Positions 11,848 to 19,317 of a stretch of 51,786 bases of DNA are shown piece after piece. The DNA lies in assembly GCA_937921865.1 (NCBI GenBank), contig CAKZWF010000094.1, positions 1-51,786 on the forward strand, in the 5' to 3' direction. Numbering within the stretch: position 1 is the first letter of the stretch; each line of letters opens with the position of its first letter. The position numbers and the translations under genes are program-made. The notes under the pieces are model-generated. The model made no database searches. It saw nothing but the letters and a program-made list of their open reading frames with translations, and had not been told where the DNA came from. This DNA is from an uncultured Pseudomonadales bacterium. Its GTDB lineage: Bacteria; Pseudomonadota; Gammaproteobacteria; Pseudomonadales; Azotimanducaceae.

Positions 11848-11981
11848 ATCCGACTCTTCTCCCGAAAAGATTCTCAAACCATAAGCTGAACCCAGGATTA
11901 ATTACAGCTTAGTCCCCGCAATAAAAACCGGCTAGGATAACTATCGCCACACTCTGGTGGCCTATAAACGAGGGGAGAGCC

Positions 11982-13919
11982 GTGACAGCATTACAGATTC
12001 CAGGAACCGACGAAGACCTGCGCCGTGCCATTGCCGACGCCAACCTGCCAACTTTGCTGCTGGTGATGGCACAGCTGTCCGGAGACTCCCGCTGGCTCTC
12101 TGAGCGCTATAAACCCGCACCCATTGTCGTCCCTGAAGGCAGTCTGTTTCCGGATGACTCCGGAGACTACAGCGACGAACTGGCCGGTGAAATTCGCGAA
12201 GCAGCGTTCGAACTGCTGACAAAGCTCGCAGACACTGGCGGCGAGATGCCGGCACCACCAAGTCTTTCTGAAATGCGCACGCTGATGGAGTTTTCGACGG
12301 CTGAATCGGTAGACGATGAGTTCTGTGCGATGCTGCTCGAAGAAACCAACTTCGTCGACCGCGACGACCAGTGGCGAGATGCTCTGCAGCAGGCACTCAA
12401 AGGTGCGGCCGTCGAGAATTTCAGCGTCATCGTGGTCGGAGCCGGAATGTCCGGCATCTGTTCGGGTGTGAAGCTGAAAGACGCGGGTATTCCATTCACC
12501 ATTATTGAAAAGAACCCGGCGGTCGGCGGCACCTGGTATGAAAACACCTACCCGGACTGCGGTGTCGATACGCCCAATCATTTCTATTCGTTTTCATTCG
12601 AGCGCAACCCGAACTGGACCGGCTACTTCTCGAAACGGGACGAACTATTCGACTATTTCCAGCGCTGTACCGACAAATTCGGCATTCGAGATCGAATTCA
12701 ATTCAATACCGAAGTGCAGGCGATGCGTTTCGATGATGACTCAGGGCTCTGGCAGGTTGACGTCGAACGCTCCGACGGCCGCGCCGAGACCCTGACCGCG
12801 AATGTGGTCATCAGTGCTGTCGGCCAGCTTAATAGACCCATCATCCCGAACTTTGCCGGACTCGATAGTTTTCAGGGCGAAAGCTTTCACTCCGCGCGCT
12901 GGCGGCACGACGTTGACCTTGAGGGCAAACGCGTGGCTGTGATCGGCACCGGCTGCAGCGCGGTACAGCTGCTGCCGAAAACCGCGGCAAAAGCCGACCA
13001 CACTACTGTTTTCCAGCGCTCACCCCACTGGATCTCGCCGAATAAAGACTACTACAGGCCGGTCGAGACAGGTCTGGTCTGGGCACTCAACCACATTCCA
13101 CTGTATGCAGAATTTCATCGGGCAAGAATGATTTTCGGTTTCATGGATCGCAACTGGCCGGCAGTACCTGCCGATCCACAATGGCCGCATCCGGAGCGGG
13201 CCATGAGTGAGGTGAATGACGGGATGCGCGAAGCGTTGACCACCTACATCAGCGAACAGCTGGGCGATCGCCAGGATCTGCTGGGGCCGTGTGTGCCCGA
13301 TTTTCCAGTGTTCGGCAAGCGACTGATCATCGACAACAACTGGTATCAGACGCTCGCTCGGGACGACGTCAACCTGGTCACAGATGAAATTGTCGCCATC
13401 CACCCGCAGGGGGTCGAAACTGCAGACGGCGACATACACGAAGTGGACGTGATCATTTTCGCAACCGGGTTTAACACCAACCGGTTTCTGTGGCCGATGG
13501 AGGTGGTCGGTCGTTCCGGGACAACGCTCAGCGAACGCTGGGGTGACTACCCGAGAGCTTATAAAGGCATCCTGGTACCCGATTATCCGAACCTGTTCTG
13601 CCTCTATGGGCCCAATACCAACATTGTTCACGGCGGCAGCATCATCTACACGATCGAATGCCAGGTGCACTACGTGATGCAGTGCCTGGCGCTGATGCTC
13701 GCCCGCCACGCTAACGCCCTGGAGATCCCTGAACTGATAAACGACGAATACAATCGGGAAGTCCAGGACATCAGCAGAAATCTCGCCTGGGGTCATCCCG
13801 GCGTGGAGAGCTGGTATAAGAACTCCGATGGCAAGGTGGTCAACAATTCACCGTTCAGCAATCTGGAATACTGGTCGCGAACACACGACGTTGAGCCAAA
13901 CCGCTACGAAGTGCGCTGA
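11982..13919 (+). CDS. flavin-containing Baeyer-Villiger-type monooxygenase with long N-terminal extension
   Basis: A 645-residue class B flavoprotein monooxygenase using FAD and NADPH to insert oxygen into ketones or oxidise heteroatoms. The FAD site VVGAGMSG is at residues 152-159, followed by GGTWYENTYPDCGVDTPNHF (about 182-201), typical of BVMOs. The BVMO fingerprint appears as FQGESFHSARW (297-307), and the NADPH Rossmann motif IGTGCSA is at 321-327. Residues 1-145 form an extra mostly acidic/helical domain seen only in some long BVMOs. Start is GTG 11982, set by GGGGAG five bases ahead. An amidohydrolase gene follows after 11 nt, so ring oxygenation followed by hydrolysis is a plausible shared pathway. 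The substrate (cyclic ketone, steroid or terpenoid) is not determinable. Confidence 0.9.
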   Translation: MTALQIPGTDEDLRRAIADANLPTLLLVMAQLSGDSRWLSERYKPAPIVVPEGSLFPDDSGDYSDELAGEIREAAFELLTKLADTGGEMPAPPSLSEMRTLMEFSTAESVDDEFCAMLLEETNFVDRDDQWRDALQQALKGAAVENFSVIVVGAGMSGICSGVKLKDAGIPFTIIEKNPAVGGTWYENTYPDCGVDTPNHFYSFSFERNPNWTGYFSKRDELFDYFQRCTDKFGIRDRIQFNTEVQAMRFDDDSGLWQVDVERSDGRAETLTANVVISAVGQLNRPIIPNFAGLDSFQGESFHSARWRHDVDLEGKRVAVIGTGCSAVQLLPKTAAKADHTTVFQRSPHWISPNKDYYRPVETGLVWALNHIPLYAEFHRARMIFGFMDRNWPAVPADPQWPHPERAMSEVNDGMREALTTYISEQLGDRQDLLGPCVPDFPVFGKRLIIDNNWYQTLARDDVNLVTDEIVAIHPQGVETADGDIHEVDVIIFATGFNTNRFLWPMEVVGRSGTTLSERWGDYPRAYKGILVPDYPNLFCLYGPNTNIVHGGSIIYTIECQVHYVMQCLALMLARHANALEIPELINDEYNREVQDISRNLAWGHPGVESWYKNSDGKVVNNSPFSNLEYWSRTHDVEPNRYEVR

Positions 13920-13930
13920 GGGAGACTGAC

Positions 13931-15070
13931 ATGGGTTACGAAATCAAACGCTTTCCGTATGGCGGCACCGTCGATGCTGATGGTCACATTCTTGAGCCGC
14001 CGGATCTGTGGGAGCAGTATCTTGAGCAGAAATATGTCGATCGTGCGCTGCGCATCGGTGTAGACGACGACGGTTACGAATACCTGGAAATTGATCGGAC
14101 CCCCTCTAAGCGCTCGCGCAGAGGCTCATTGGGTCTACTCGGGGCAATGGGTTCGACCGATATGCGGCCACGACCAGATCGGCGCTATGCGGACAACATG
14201 CCGTTTGGCTCCTGCGATCCGGCCGAACGGCTGCAGCTGATGGCCGAAGAGAACCTTGAGCACTGCCTGCTGTACCCGACCATAGGTCTGCTGTGGGAAG
14301 TGGAGCTGACCGATCCTGAGTTGAGCCTGGCCTACTGCCGGGCCTACAACCGCTGGATCGCCGACTTCTGTCGCGACAGCGGCGGCAAACTGGTGCCAAT
14401 TGCGCAGCTGACGCTGCTGGATGTGGAGGGGTCTGCTGCAGAACTGGAGCGTGCGGTGAAAGATGGCTGCAAAGGCGCCTGGGTCAATCCGTTCAACCAC
14501 AATCGTGTGATTCACGGCGAGCGCCAGCATGATCCACTGTTTCAGAAGTGCTGCGAACTGGATGTCCCGTTTGCCATCCACCCCACCTTCACGCCACATG
14601 CGGCAGCAGCAGGTATCTTCGACTGGCCGCGGGAAGGCAGGGCCTGGGGTGAAGCCATCTGGCTGCGATCTATTGTCCAGCAGGCGCTTATTTCGTTTTT
14701 CTCGCTGGGAACGCTCGAACGGTTTCCGGACCTCAGACTCGGTGTTCTGGAAGCAGGATCCGGCTGGATTGGCGCACTGCTGGATCGTCTGGATGCCTAT
14801 TCGGATTCGCTGAACATTAAAAAAAGCAGCGCCAGCGAGCTGTTCGCGCGGCAGTGCTTTATTTCCGGCGACCCGGATGAAACCGCTGCCCCGCATGTGA
14901 TTGAACATGTCGGTGCTCAGTGCTTCATGTGGGCCACGGACTATCCACATCCGGATCATCCCCACACCTGGGTCGATGATCTGACCCGGTATGCGCAGAC
15001 TCTGAGCCCCGCCACCCGGCAACTGGTTTTAGGGGACAACGTTAAGAGGATATATCGGCTGGCGCCCTGA
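13931..15070 (+). CDS. amidohydrolase family (TIM-barrel metal-dependent hydrolase)
   Basis: A 379-residue member of the amidohydrolase_2 group (ACMSD/decarboxylase-like metal-dependent hydrolases). It starts with the metal-ligand-type motif VDADGHILEPPDLW (about 14-27). It later has FAIHPTFTPHAAAAG, LGVLEAGSGWIGALLDRLD and the C-terminal active-site Asp region MWATDYPHPDHPHTW. The usual N-terminal DxHxH is modified to DADGH. The ATG has GGGAGA nearby and starts 11 nt after the monooxygenase stop, so the two genes are co-transcribed. Likely substrates are products of the upstream oxygenase, such as lactones, esters or carboxylated intermediates; this is inference. The transcript may run on into the structured leader of the antiporter operon, which begins at the base after its stop codon. 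Confidence 0.86.
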   Translation: MGYEIKRFPYGGTVDADGHILEPPDLWEQYLEQKYVDRALRIGVDDDGYEYLEIDRTPSKRSRRGSLGLLGAMGSTDMRPRPDRRYADNMPFGSCDPAERLQLMAEENLEHCLLYPTIGLLWEVELTDPELSLAYCRAYNRWIADFCRDSGGKLVPIAQLTLLDVEGSAAELERAVKDGCKGAWVNPFNHNRVIHGERQHDPLFQKCCELDVPFAIHPTFTPHAAAAGIFDWPREGRAWGEAIWLRSIVQQALISFFSLGTLERFPDLRLGVLEAGSGWIGALLDRLDAYSDSLNIKKSSASELFARQCFISGDPDETAAPHVIEHVGAQCFMWATDYPHPDHPHTWVDDLTRYAQTLSPATRQLVLGDNVKRIYRLAP

Positions 15071-15160
15071 GGTGCTTCGGGTACAGCCAGCGCCGGAGAT
15101 TGCCGCTGTCTGCATCCGCAGTCGGCGACCCGGCTAAAAGCTCAGCAGGACCGAAGCACC
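15071..15160 (+). promoter_or_regulatory. structured leader RNA upstream of the antiporter operon; candidate ion riboswitch
   Basis: A 90-nt segment closed by a perfect 10-bp helix: GGTGCTTCGG (15071-15080) pairs with CCGAAGCACC (15151-15160). Inside are a 5-bp GC helix (15092-15096 with 15130-15134) and a 9-bp hairpin with one bulged T (15100-15108 with 15119-15128, loop 15109-15118). Purine-rich internal loops lie between, including AGA (15097-15099) and TAAAAGCTCAGCAGGA (15135-15150). The pairing is seen directly. It sits 180 nt before the first antiporter gene. The shape and position recall the nhaA-associated (lithium) and DUF1646-associated (sodium) riboswitch classes, but I cannot run a covariance search. 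It is not a tRNA: there is no T-arm and no discriminator-CCA end. Confidence 0.6.
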
Positions 15161-15231
15161 GCGTCTTCAAAATCGGTATTTTCGATGAATTGATGCAAAA
15201 AATTCGACTTCCCTCTGGCATAGTGACCGGT

Positions 15232-15289
15232 AGGCTTATCGGGTCTACCCGGCATGAAGGGGTGGTCGCGCGATTAACCCGACAAGCCT
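15232..15289 (+). other. long imperfect stem in the antiporter leader, possible expression platform
   Basis: AGGCTTATCGGGT (15232-15244) can pair with ACCCGACAAGCCT (15277-15289) over 12 of 13 positions, enclosing 32 nt. A competing short helix, GGTAG (15229-15233) with CTACC (15245-15249), overlaps its left arm, so the two are mutually exclusive. No T-run follows, so it is not a plain terminator. It ends 50 nt before the likely start of mrpE. Its place between the upstream structured element and the operon suits an expression platform, which is inference. Confidence 0.4.
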
Positions 15290-15339
15290 GTTAGATAGAA
15301 CCCAATAAAAAGACCCTGAAAGTCACACGGAGTAAGCTT

Positions 15340-15819
15340 CTGAAGACCCGTATCGTGCTGGCCTTCGCCGTCTGGATGCTGGCCTGGCTGCTCTGGAGTG
15401 GCCTCTATACTCCCCTGCTCGTCGTTCTCGGCGTTATATCCTGTCTGTTGACCGCATTTCTGGCTTATCGAATGGACTTTTTCGACGAGCATTTCTTTCA
15501 GCCCCGGCGGCTGGCCAGACTCCTGCCCTTCTGGGGCTGGCTGGGTAAAGAACTGGTGAAGTCGAATTTTCAGGTCGCCCGCATCGTGTTAAGTCCGAAG
15601 CTCAAGATCAGCCCGACGGTGGTGACAATCAAAGCCCTATCCCAGGATGTGCTCGGCCAGGCGATTCTCGGTAATGCCATCACGCTGACCCCGGGGACCG
15701 TGACCCTCGACGACCATGAAGGTGAGCTGCTGATTCACTGCCTGGTCCGAGAGACGGCAGATGATCTGGTCTCCGGCACAATGAATCGACGCGTTGCCGC
15801 CCTCACGGAGCGGACATAA
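15340..15819 (+). CDS. mrpE: Na+/H+ antiporter subunit MrpE (MnhE), probable CTG start
   Basis: The first gene of the Mrp operon, encoding a membrane subunit of about 159 residues with two N-terminal hydrophobic segments and a cytosolic domain. MnhE-family landmarks include YRMDFFDEHFFQ, LPFWGWLGKELVKSNF, AILGNAITLTPGTVTLD and HCLVRETADDLVSG. The first ordinary start is GTG 15355, but it lies 22 nt from the only good RBS (GGAG, 15329-15332). An in-frame CTG at 15340 has 7-nt spacing and would give the normal N terminus LKTRIVLAFAVWML. I therefore propose the rare CTG start; GTG 15355 is the alternative. mrpF begins 1 nt after the stop. Confidence 0.88.
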   Translation: MKTRIVLAFAVWMLAWLLWSGLYTPLLVVLGVISCLLTAFLAYRMDFFDEHFFQPRRLARLLPFWGWLGKELVKSNFQVARIVLSPKLKISPTVVTIKALSQDVLGQAILGNAITLTPGTVTLDDHEGELLIHCLVRETADDLVSGTMNRRVAALTERT

Positions 15820-15820
15820 C

Positions 15821-16165
15821 ATGTATACGGCAGCATCCATTGCCATCTTCATCACCATGGGGCTCGCACTGATCCGCGCGCTGCTGGGTCCGAGCGTCTA
15901 CGACCGGGTGCTGGCGGTAAATATGTTTGGTACCAAAACTGTGCTGCTACTGTCTGTTGTCGCATTCCTCTACGGACGGCCCGATTTTCTCGACCTGGCC
16001 CTCGCTTACGCGCTGATCAATTTCATCGGGGTACTGGCAGTGTTGCAGTTTTTTCAGAACCGTCAGGAACTTGCCAGTGAATCCAGTAACGAAGCTGATT
16101 CAGGCGCCCGGCAGGAACCAACAGCACCAGGAGCTGAGTCTGCGGCGGAGAAATCCCCCAGATGA
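15821..16165 (+). CDS. mrpF: Na+/H+ antiporter subunit MrpF
   Basis: A small integral membrane subunit of 114 residues with three predicted transmembrane helices and the MrpF core LIRALLGPSVYDRVLAVNMF followed by DLALAYALINFIGVLAVLQF. The last 35 residues are a soluble tail rich in Ser, Glu and Ala that is longer than usual for MrpF. ATG 15821 comes directly after the mrpE stop, and the 3' end overlaps mrpG by 4 nt (ATGA), indicating translational coupling. It is part of the membrane complex that exchanges external protons for cytoplasmic Na+ or other cations. Confidence 0.92.
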   Translation: MYTAASIAIFITMGLALIRALLGPSVYDRVLAVNMFGTKTVLLLSVVAFLYGRPDFLDLALAYALINFIGVLAVLQFFQNRQELASESSNEADSGARQEPTAPGAESAAEKSPR

Positions 16166-16473
16166 TGTTGCTCAGCACACTACTGCTGCTATCTGGAAGT
16201 GCATTCGTCCTGATCGGTGGCATCGGCGTGTTGCGCATGCCGAACCTGTACACCCGACTGCATGCCGCCAGCCTCACTGATACCCTGGGCACGCTGCTTA
16301 TCCTCGCCGGAATTATCGTCCAGGCAGGGTTCACGCTGGCGGCAATCAAACTGGCAGCAATTGCGCTGTTTCTGATGCTCACCGGGCCGACGGCAACCTA
16401 TGCGCTGGCCAACGCAGCACTACTGTCGGGCACAATGCCCGATGCTCGACGCCTGGATCTGCCGCCGAAATGA
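16162..16473 (+). CDS. mrpG: Na+/H+ antiporter subunit MrpG
   Basis: A 103-residue membrane protein with three hydrophobic segments and the hallmark GGIGVLRMPNLYTRLHAASL (about 19-38), followed by TDTLGTLLILAGI and ALFLMLTGPTATYALANAA. These features define MnhG/MrpG. It overlaps both neighbours by 4 nt, so the E-F-G block is translated as a coupled unit. MrpG is an accessory subunit needed for assembly of the full antiporter in characterised systems. Confidence 0.93.
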   Translation: MMLLSTLLLLSGSAFVLIGGIGVLRMPNLYTRLHAASLTDTLGTLLILAGIIVQAGFTLAAIKLAAIALFLMLTGPTATYALANAALLSGTMPDARRLDLPPK

Positions 16474-17453
16474 CAGTCCTGTTCGGCATTTTCCTGTTGA
16501 CCCTGCTGGTGGTCGTCGCCATCGGCATCGTGCGCACGGGAAATCTGTTCACTGCCGTTATGCTGACCGGGATCTTTTCCCTACTGATGGCAGCCAACTT
16601 CTTTGTTCTGGATGCCGCCGATGTGGCTCTCACCGAAGCAGCCGTTGGCGCCGGGATTTCTACGGTGCTGTTGCTGGGCGGATTGGCTCTGGTGCCGGGC
16701 AGAGAGCGGAATCGGCGCCGCCTGCATGGACTCGCCCTCGGCATTGTCTCACTGATCACGCTTATGGTTGTCTACGCCACATTCGAAAAGCCGCGGCTGG
16801 GTGATCCATCAGCGCCAGTGCATCAGCATGTTGCGCCGTGGTATCTCGAACAGACTCCGATACTGGTGGGTATTCCGAACGTGGTCACCGCAGTACTTGG
16901 TACCTTTCGCGGCTACGACACCCTCGGTGAAGTCATCGTGGTGTTCACCGCCGGTATCGGCGTACTGTTTCTACTCGGCTTGCCTGGTGCAATCGGCAGC
17001 AGAAAAACCGAAGAAGTGCAGCCCGGCAACAGCTATCTCGGCCATCATCTGATTCCACAGATCGTTGGTACTCTGCTGATCCCTTTTATCCTGCTGTTTG
17101 CGCTGTATGTACAGTTTCACGGCGAATACGGCCCTGGCGGCGGCTTCCAGGCTGGCGCCATCTTTGCCGCGGGTATGATTCTGTATTCGCTGATTGCCGG
17201 TGAGCGGGAAGCGCTTCAGGTGATTACCCCGCGAGTGCTGATCGGATTGATGGCGAGCGGAGCTCTGCTGTTCGGCGGCGTTGGCATTGTCAGCATGCTG
17301 CTGGGGGGTAATTTTCTCGACTACAACATGCTTGCCGACAACCCTGTTGCGGGTCAGCAGTGGGGGATCCTGATTATCGAACTGGGTGTTGGTATCACGG
17401 TCACCGGGGTGTTGCTGGCCGTTTACCACGCTTTCGCGGCCAGGGGTCGCTGA
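16470..17453 (+). CDS. mrpB: fused antiporter subunit: DUF4040/MrpA-C-terminal-like plus MnhB domain
   Basis: A 327-residue membrane protein joining pieces that are separate genes elsewhere. Residues 1-80 resemble DUF4040 (MbhD-like; TEAAVGAGISTVLLLGGLAL). Residues about 85-175 resemble the MbhE/MrpA C-terminal segment (VVTAVLGTFRGYDTLGEVIV, then FTAGIGVLFLLG). Residues about 190-325 are an MnhB domain (ALYVQFHGEYGPGGGFQAGA). In Mbh-type hydrogenase clusters the same order is encoded by mbhD-mbhE-mbhF. It overlaps mrpG by 4 nt and is followed by mrpC after 2 nt. Because no separate full-length mrpA exists here, this fusion supplies the MrpA C-terminal function. The domain boundaries are my estimate. 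Confidence 0.87.
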   Translation: MTVLFGIFLLTLLVVVAIGIVRTGNLFTAVMLTGIFSLLMAANFFVLDAADVALTEAAVGAGISTVLLLGGLALVPGRERNRRRLHGLALGIVSLITLMVVYATFEKPRLGDPSAPVHQHVAPWYLEQTPILVGIPNVVTAVLGTFRGYDTLGEVIVVFTAGIGVLFLLGLPGAIGSRKTEEVQPGNSYLGHHLIPQIVGTLLIPFILLFALYVQFHGEYGPGGGFQAGAIFAAGMILYSLIAGEREALQVITPRVLIGLMASGALLFGGVGIVSMLLGGNFLDYNMLADNPVAGQQWGILIIELGVGITVTGVLLAVYHAFAARGR

Positions 17454-17455
17454 GC

Positions 17456-17812
17456 ATGGAATTGCTTGGTCTGTTCAACTATTGGGTTTTTGCCGTGCTG
17501 CTGATGGTCGGTTTCTACGCGGTCATCGCCAAAACCAATATGGTGAAGAAACTCCTGGGATTGAGCATTTTTCAGGGCGCAGTTTTTCTTCTCTATATCA
17601 CGATGGACAAAGTGGACGGAGGCACCGCACCGATCATCCAACCCGGCGTTGTCGACGCAATCTACTCCAATCCGCTACCTCAGGTGTTGATCCTGACTGC
17701 CATTGTCGTCGGCATCTCCACCACCGCTTTGGGCCTCGCGCTCATTGTCCGAATCTACGAAGCCTACGGGACCATCGAAGAAGACGAGACGCAACGGCTG
17801 GACATCGAATAG
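17456..17812 (+). CDS. mrpC: Na+/H+ antiporter subunit MrpC
   Basis: A 118-residue NuoK-like membrane subunit with three hydrophobic helices: FNYWVFAVLLMVGFYAVIAK, LGLSIFQGAVFLLYITM, and LPQVLILTAIVVGISTTAL followed by GLALIVRIYEAYG. The segment between helices 2 and 3 has the MrpC-type DGGTAPIIQPG. ATG 17456 is 2 nt after the previous stop; the frame is open further upstream, but that part is only a shadow of the fusion gene. The stop codon TAG (17810-17812) shares its G with the GTG start of the next gene, a tight coupling. Confidence 0.93.
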   Translation: MELLGLFNYWVFAVLLMVGFYAVIAKTNMVKKLLGLSIFQGAVFLLYITMDKVDGGTAPIIQPGVVDAIYSNPLPQVLILTAIVVGISTTALGLALIVRIYEAYGTIEEDETQRLDIE

Positions 17813-19317
17813 TGAGTATCGCCTCACAATTACCGGCACTACAGATTGTAGTGCCGCTGCTGGTCGCTCCATTGACGGTGCTGTTACGCGGATCGGGTCT
17901 TGCCTGGGCTGCGGCCACGGCCGCGAGCGCAATGGCATTCGCGATTGCGGTAGCGTTAACTCTCACGGCGCTGGATGGTGCCACCATCAGCTACGATATG
18001 GGTGGCTGGCCGGCGCCATATGGCATTGAGCTGAGACTGGATGCATTCAGCGCCCTGTTGCTGCTGCTGACGACAGGCGCGTCAACGCTGTCGCTGCTTG
18101 GCGCTCGAGACAGCATTGCCGAACTGATGGGAGAAAGCCGCGAGCCGCTGTTTTACGCCGCCTGGCTGGTCGCACTCGCAGGATTGTGCGGAATCGCTAT
18201 CACCGGCGATGCCTTTAACGTTTTTGTCTTCATGGAAATTTCTTCGCTGGCCACCTATGTGCTGATCGCCGCAGGTCCGGATCGGCGGGCGCTGACTGCC
18301 GCGTTCAAGTACCTGATCATGGGTACCGTCGGCGCAACTTTTTATCTGATCGGCGTCGGTTTGGTTTACATGATGACCGGCACTCTGAATTTTGCGGATA
18401 TGGAAGCCCGACTCGCGGAAGTAGATGAAGTCCGGCCCATTGTGGTGGCAGCCGGCTTCATCACTATCGGTCTGGCGCTCAAAGCCGCCATATTCCCGTT
18501 GCACGTCTGGCTGCCGAACGCCTACAGCAGCGCGCCGAATCTGGTCACCGTTTTTATCGCAGCCTGCTCCACCAAAGTTGCGCTGTATGTGCTGCTGCGT
18601 TTTGACTTCTTTGTCTTTCACGGCAACCTGGTTGGCCACGCCTTTCAGTTCAGCAGTTTTCTCGCCCCGCTGGCGGTACTGGGTATTCTCGTCGGCTCAG
18701 CGGTCGCCGTGGTGGAAAGCAACGTCAAGCGACTGCTGGCTTATTCTTCAGTCGCCCAGTTGGGATACATCCTGCTTGGAGCCAGCTTCGGTGACCTCGC
18801 CGGCATGACGGCTGCGATCACCCTGATGTTCAACCATGGACTTGCCAAGGGTGCCCTGTTCATGGCGATTGCGGCGCTGGCCATGCATACCCGCGGACAT
18901 ACGCTCGCCGATCTCAGTGGAGCGGCCAGGCAGATGCCATGGACGGCCGCAGCGCTGGTGATCGCCGGTGCCAGCCTGATTGGTATTCCGGGAACCGCCG
19001 GGTTTATCTCAAAATGGCTGCTGCTCCAGGCGGCCCTGCAGCAGGGCCCGCTGGGGGTTGTTGCCGCCGTCGCCGTTGTGGCCGGATCGCTGGCGGCACT
19101 GGCCTATGTGTGGCGAATTATCGAACCGCTTTACTTCGGCACAGCTGAAGGATCGACTGCTGGTGGATCGACGGCTGTTTATACAGCCACGCCACCCCTG
19201 TTGTTACTGGCACTGTGGCTGGCCGCTGGTGCCAACGTCTACTTCGGCCTGATACCCGCAGTCCCGGTTAGTCTGTCCGAACTGGCGGCAGCTGAACTGC
19301 TGGGACATCTGCGATGA
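17812..19317 (+). CDS. mrpD: Na+/H+ antiporter subunit MrpD (ND5/NuoL-like proton channel), first copy
   Basis: A 501-residue proton-conducting membrane subunit homologous to NuoL/M/N and MrpD, with about 14 hydrophobic segments. Key residues are present: Glu142 in VFVFMEISSLATYV (TM5), Lys224 in LALKAAIFPLHVWLPNAY (TM7), Lys255 in ACSTKVALYVLLRF (TM8), and a later histidine in TLMFNHGLAKGALFM. The GTG start at 17812 overlaps the mrpC stop by one base; a longer open frame upstream is antiporter-gene shadow without homology. The next subunit overlaps its end by 4 nt. Function: cation/proton exchange driven by the membrane potential. Confidence 0.93.
   Translation: MSIASQLPALQIVVPLLVAPLTVLLRGSGLAWAAATAASAMAFAIAVALTLTALDGATISYDMGGWPAPYGIELRLDAFSALLLLLTTGASTLSLLGARDSIAELMGESREPLFYAAWLVALAGLCGIAITGDAFNVFVFMEISSLATYVLIAAGPDRRALTAAFKYLIMGTVGATFYLIGVGLVYMMTGTLNFADMEARLAEVDEVRPIVVAAGFITIGLALKAAIFPLHVWLPNAYSSAPNLVTVFIAACSTKVALYVLLRFDFFVFHGNLVGHAFQFSSFLAPLAVLGILVGSAVAVVESNVKRLLAYSSVAQLGYILLGASFGDLAGMTAAITLMFNHGLAKGALFMAIAALAMHTRGHTLADLSGAARQMPWTAAALVIAGASLIGIPGTAGFISKWLLLQAALQQGPLGVVAAVAVVAGSLAALAYVWRIIEPLYFGTAEGSTAGGSTAVYTATPPLLLLALWLAAGANVYFGLIPAVPVSLSELAAAELLGHLR

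Noticed and set aside
15071..15160. Possible tRNA (for example a long tRNA-Sec-like) because of the closing 10-bp helix and about 90-nt length
   Set aside because: No T-arm consensus, no anticodon stem-loop of normal shape and no CCA-type 3' end; the internal helices do not make a cloverleaf.
15100..15294. 64-codon open frame in the leader of the antiporter operon
   Set aside because: No RBS and no recognisable features, and it lies across the structured RNA element.
17386..17811. Long upstream extension of the mrpD frame
   Set aside because: It overlaps the well-supported end of the fusion gene and the whole of mrpC in another frame; homology begins only after GTG 17812.
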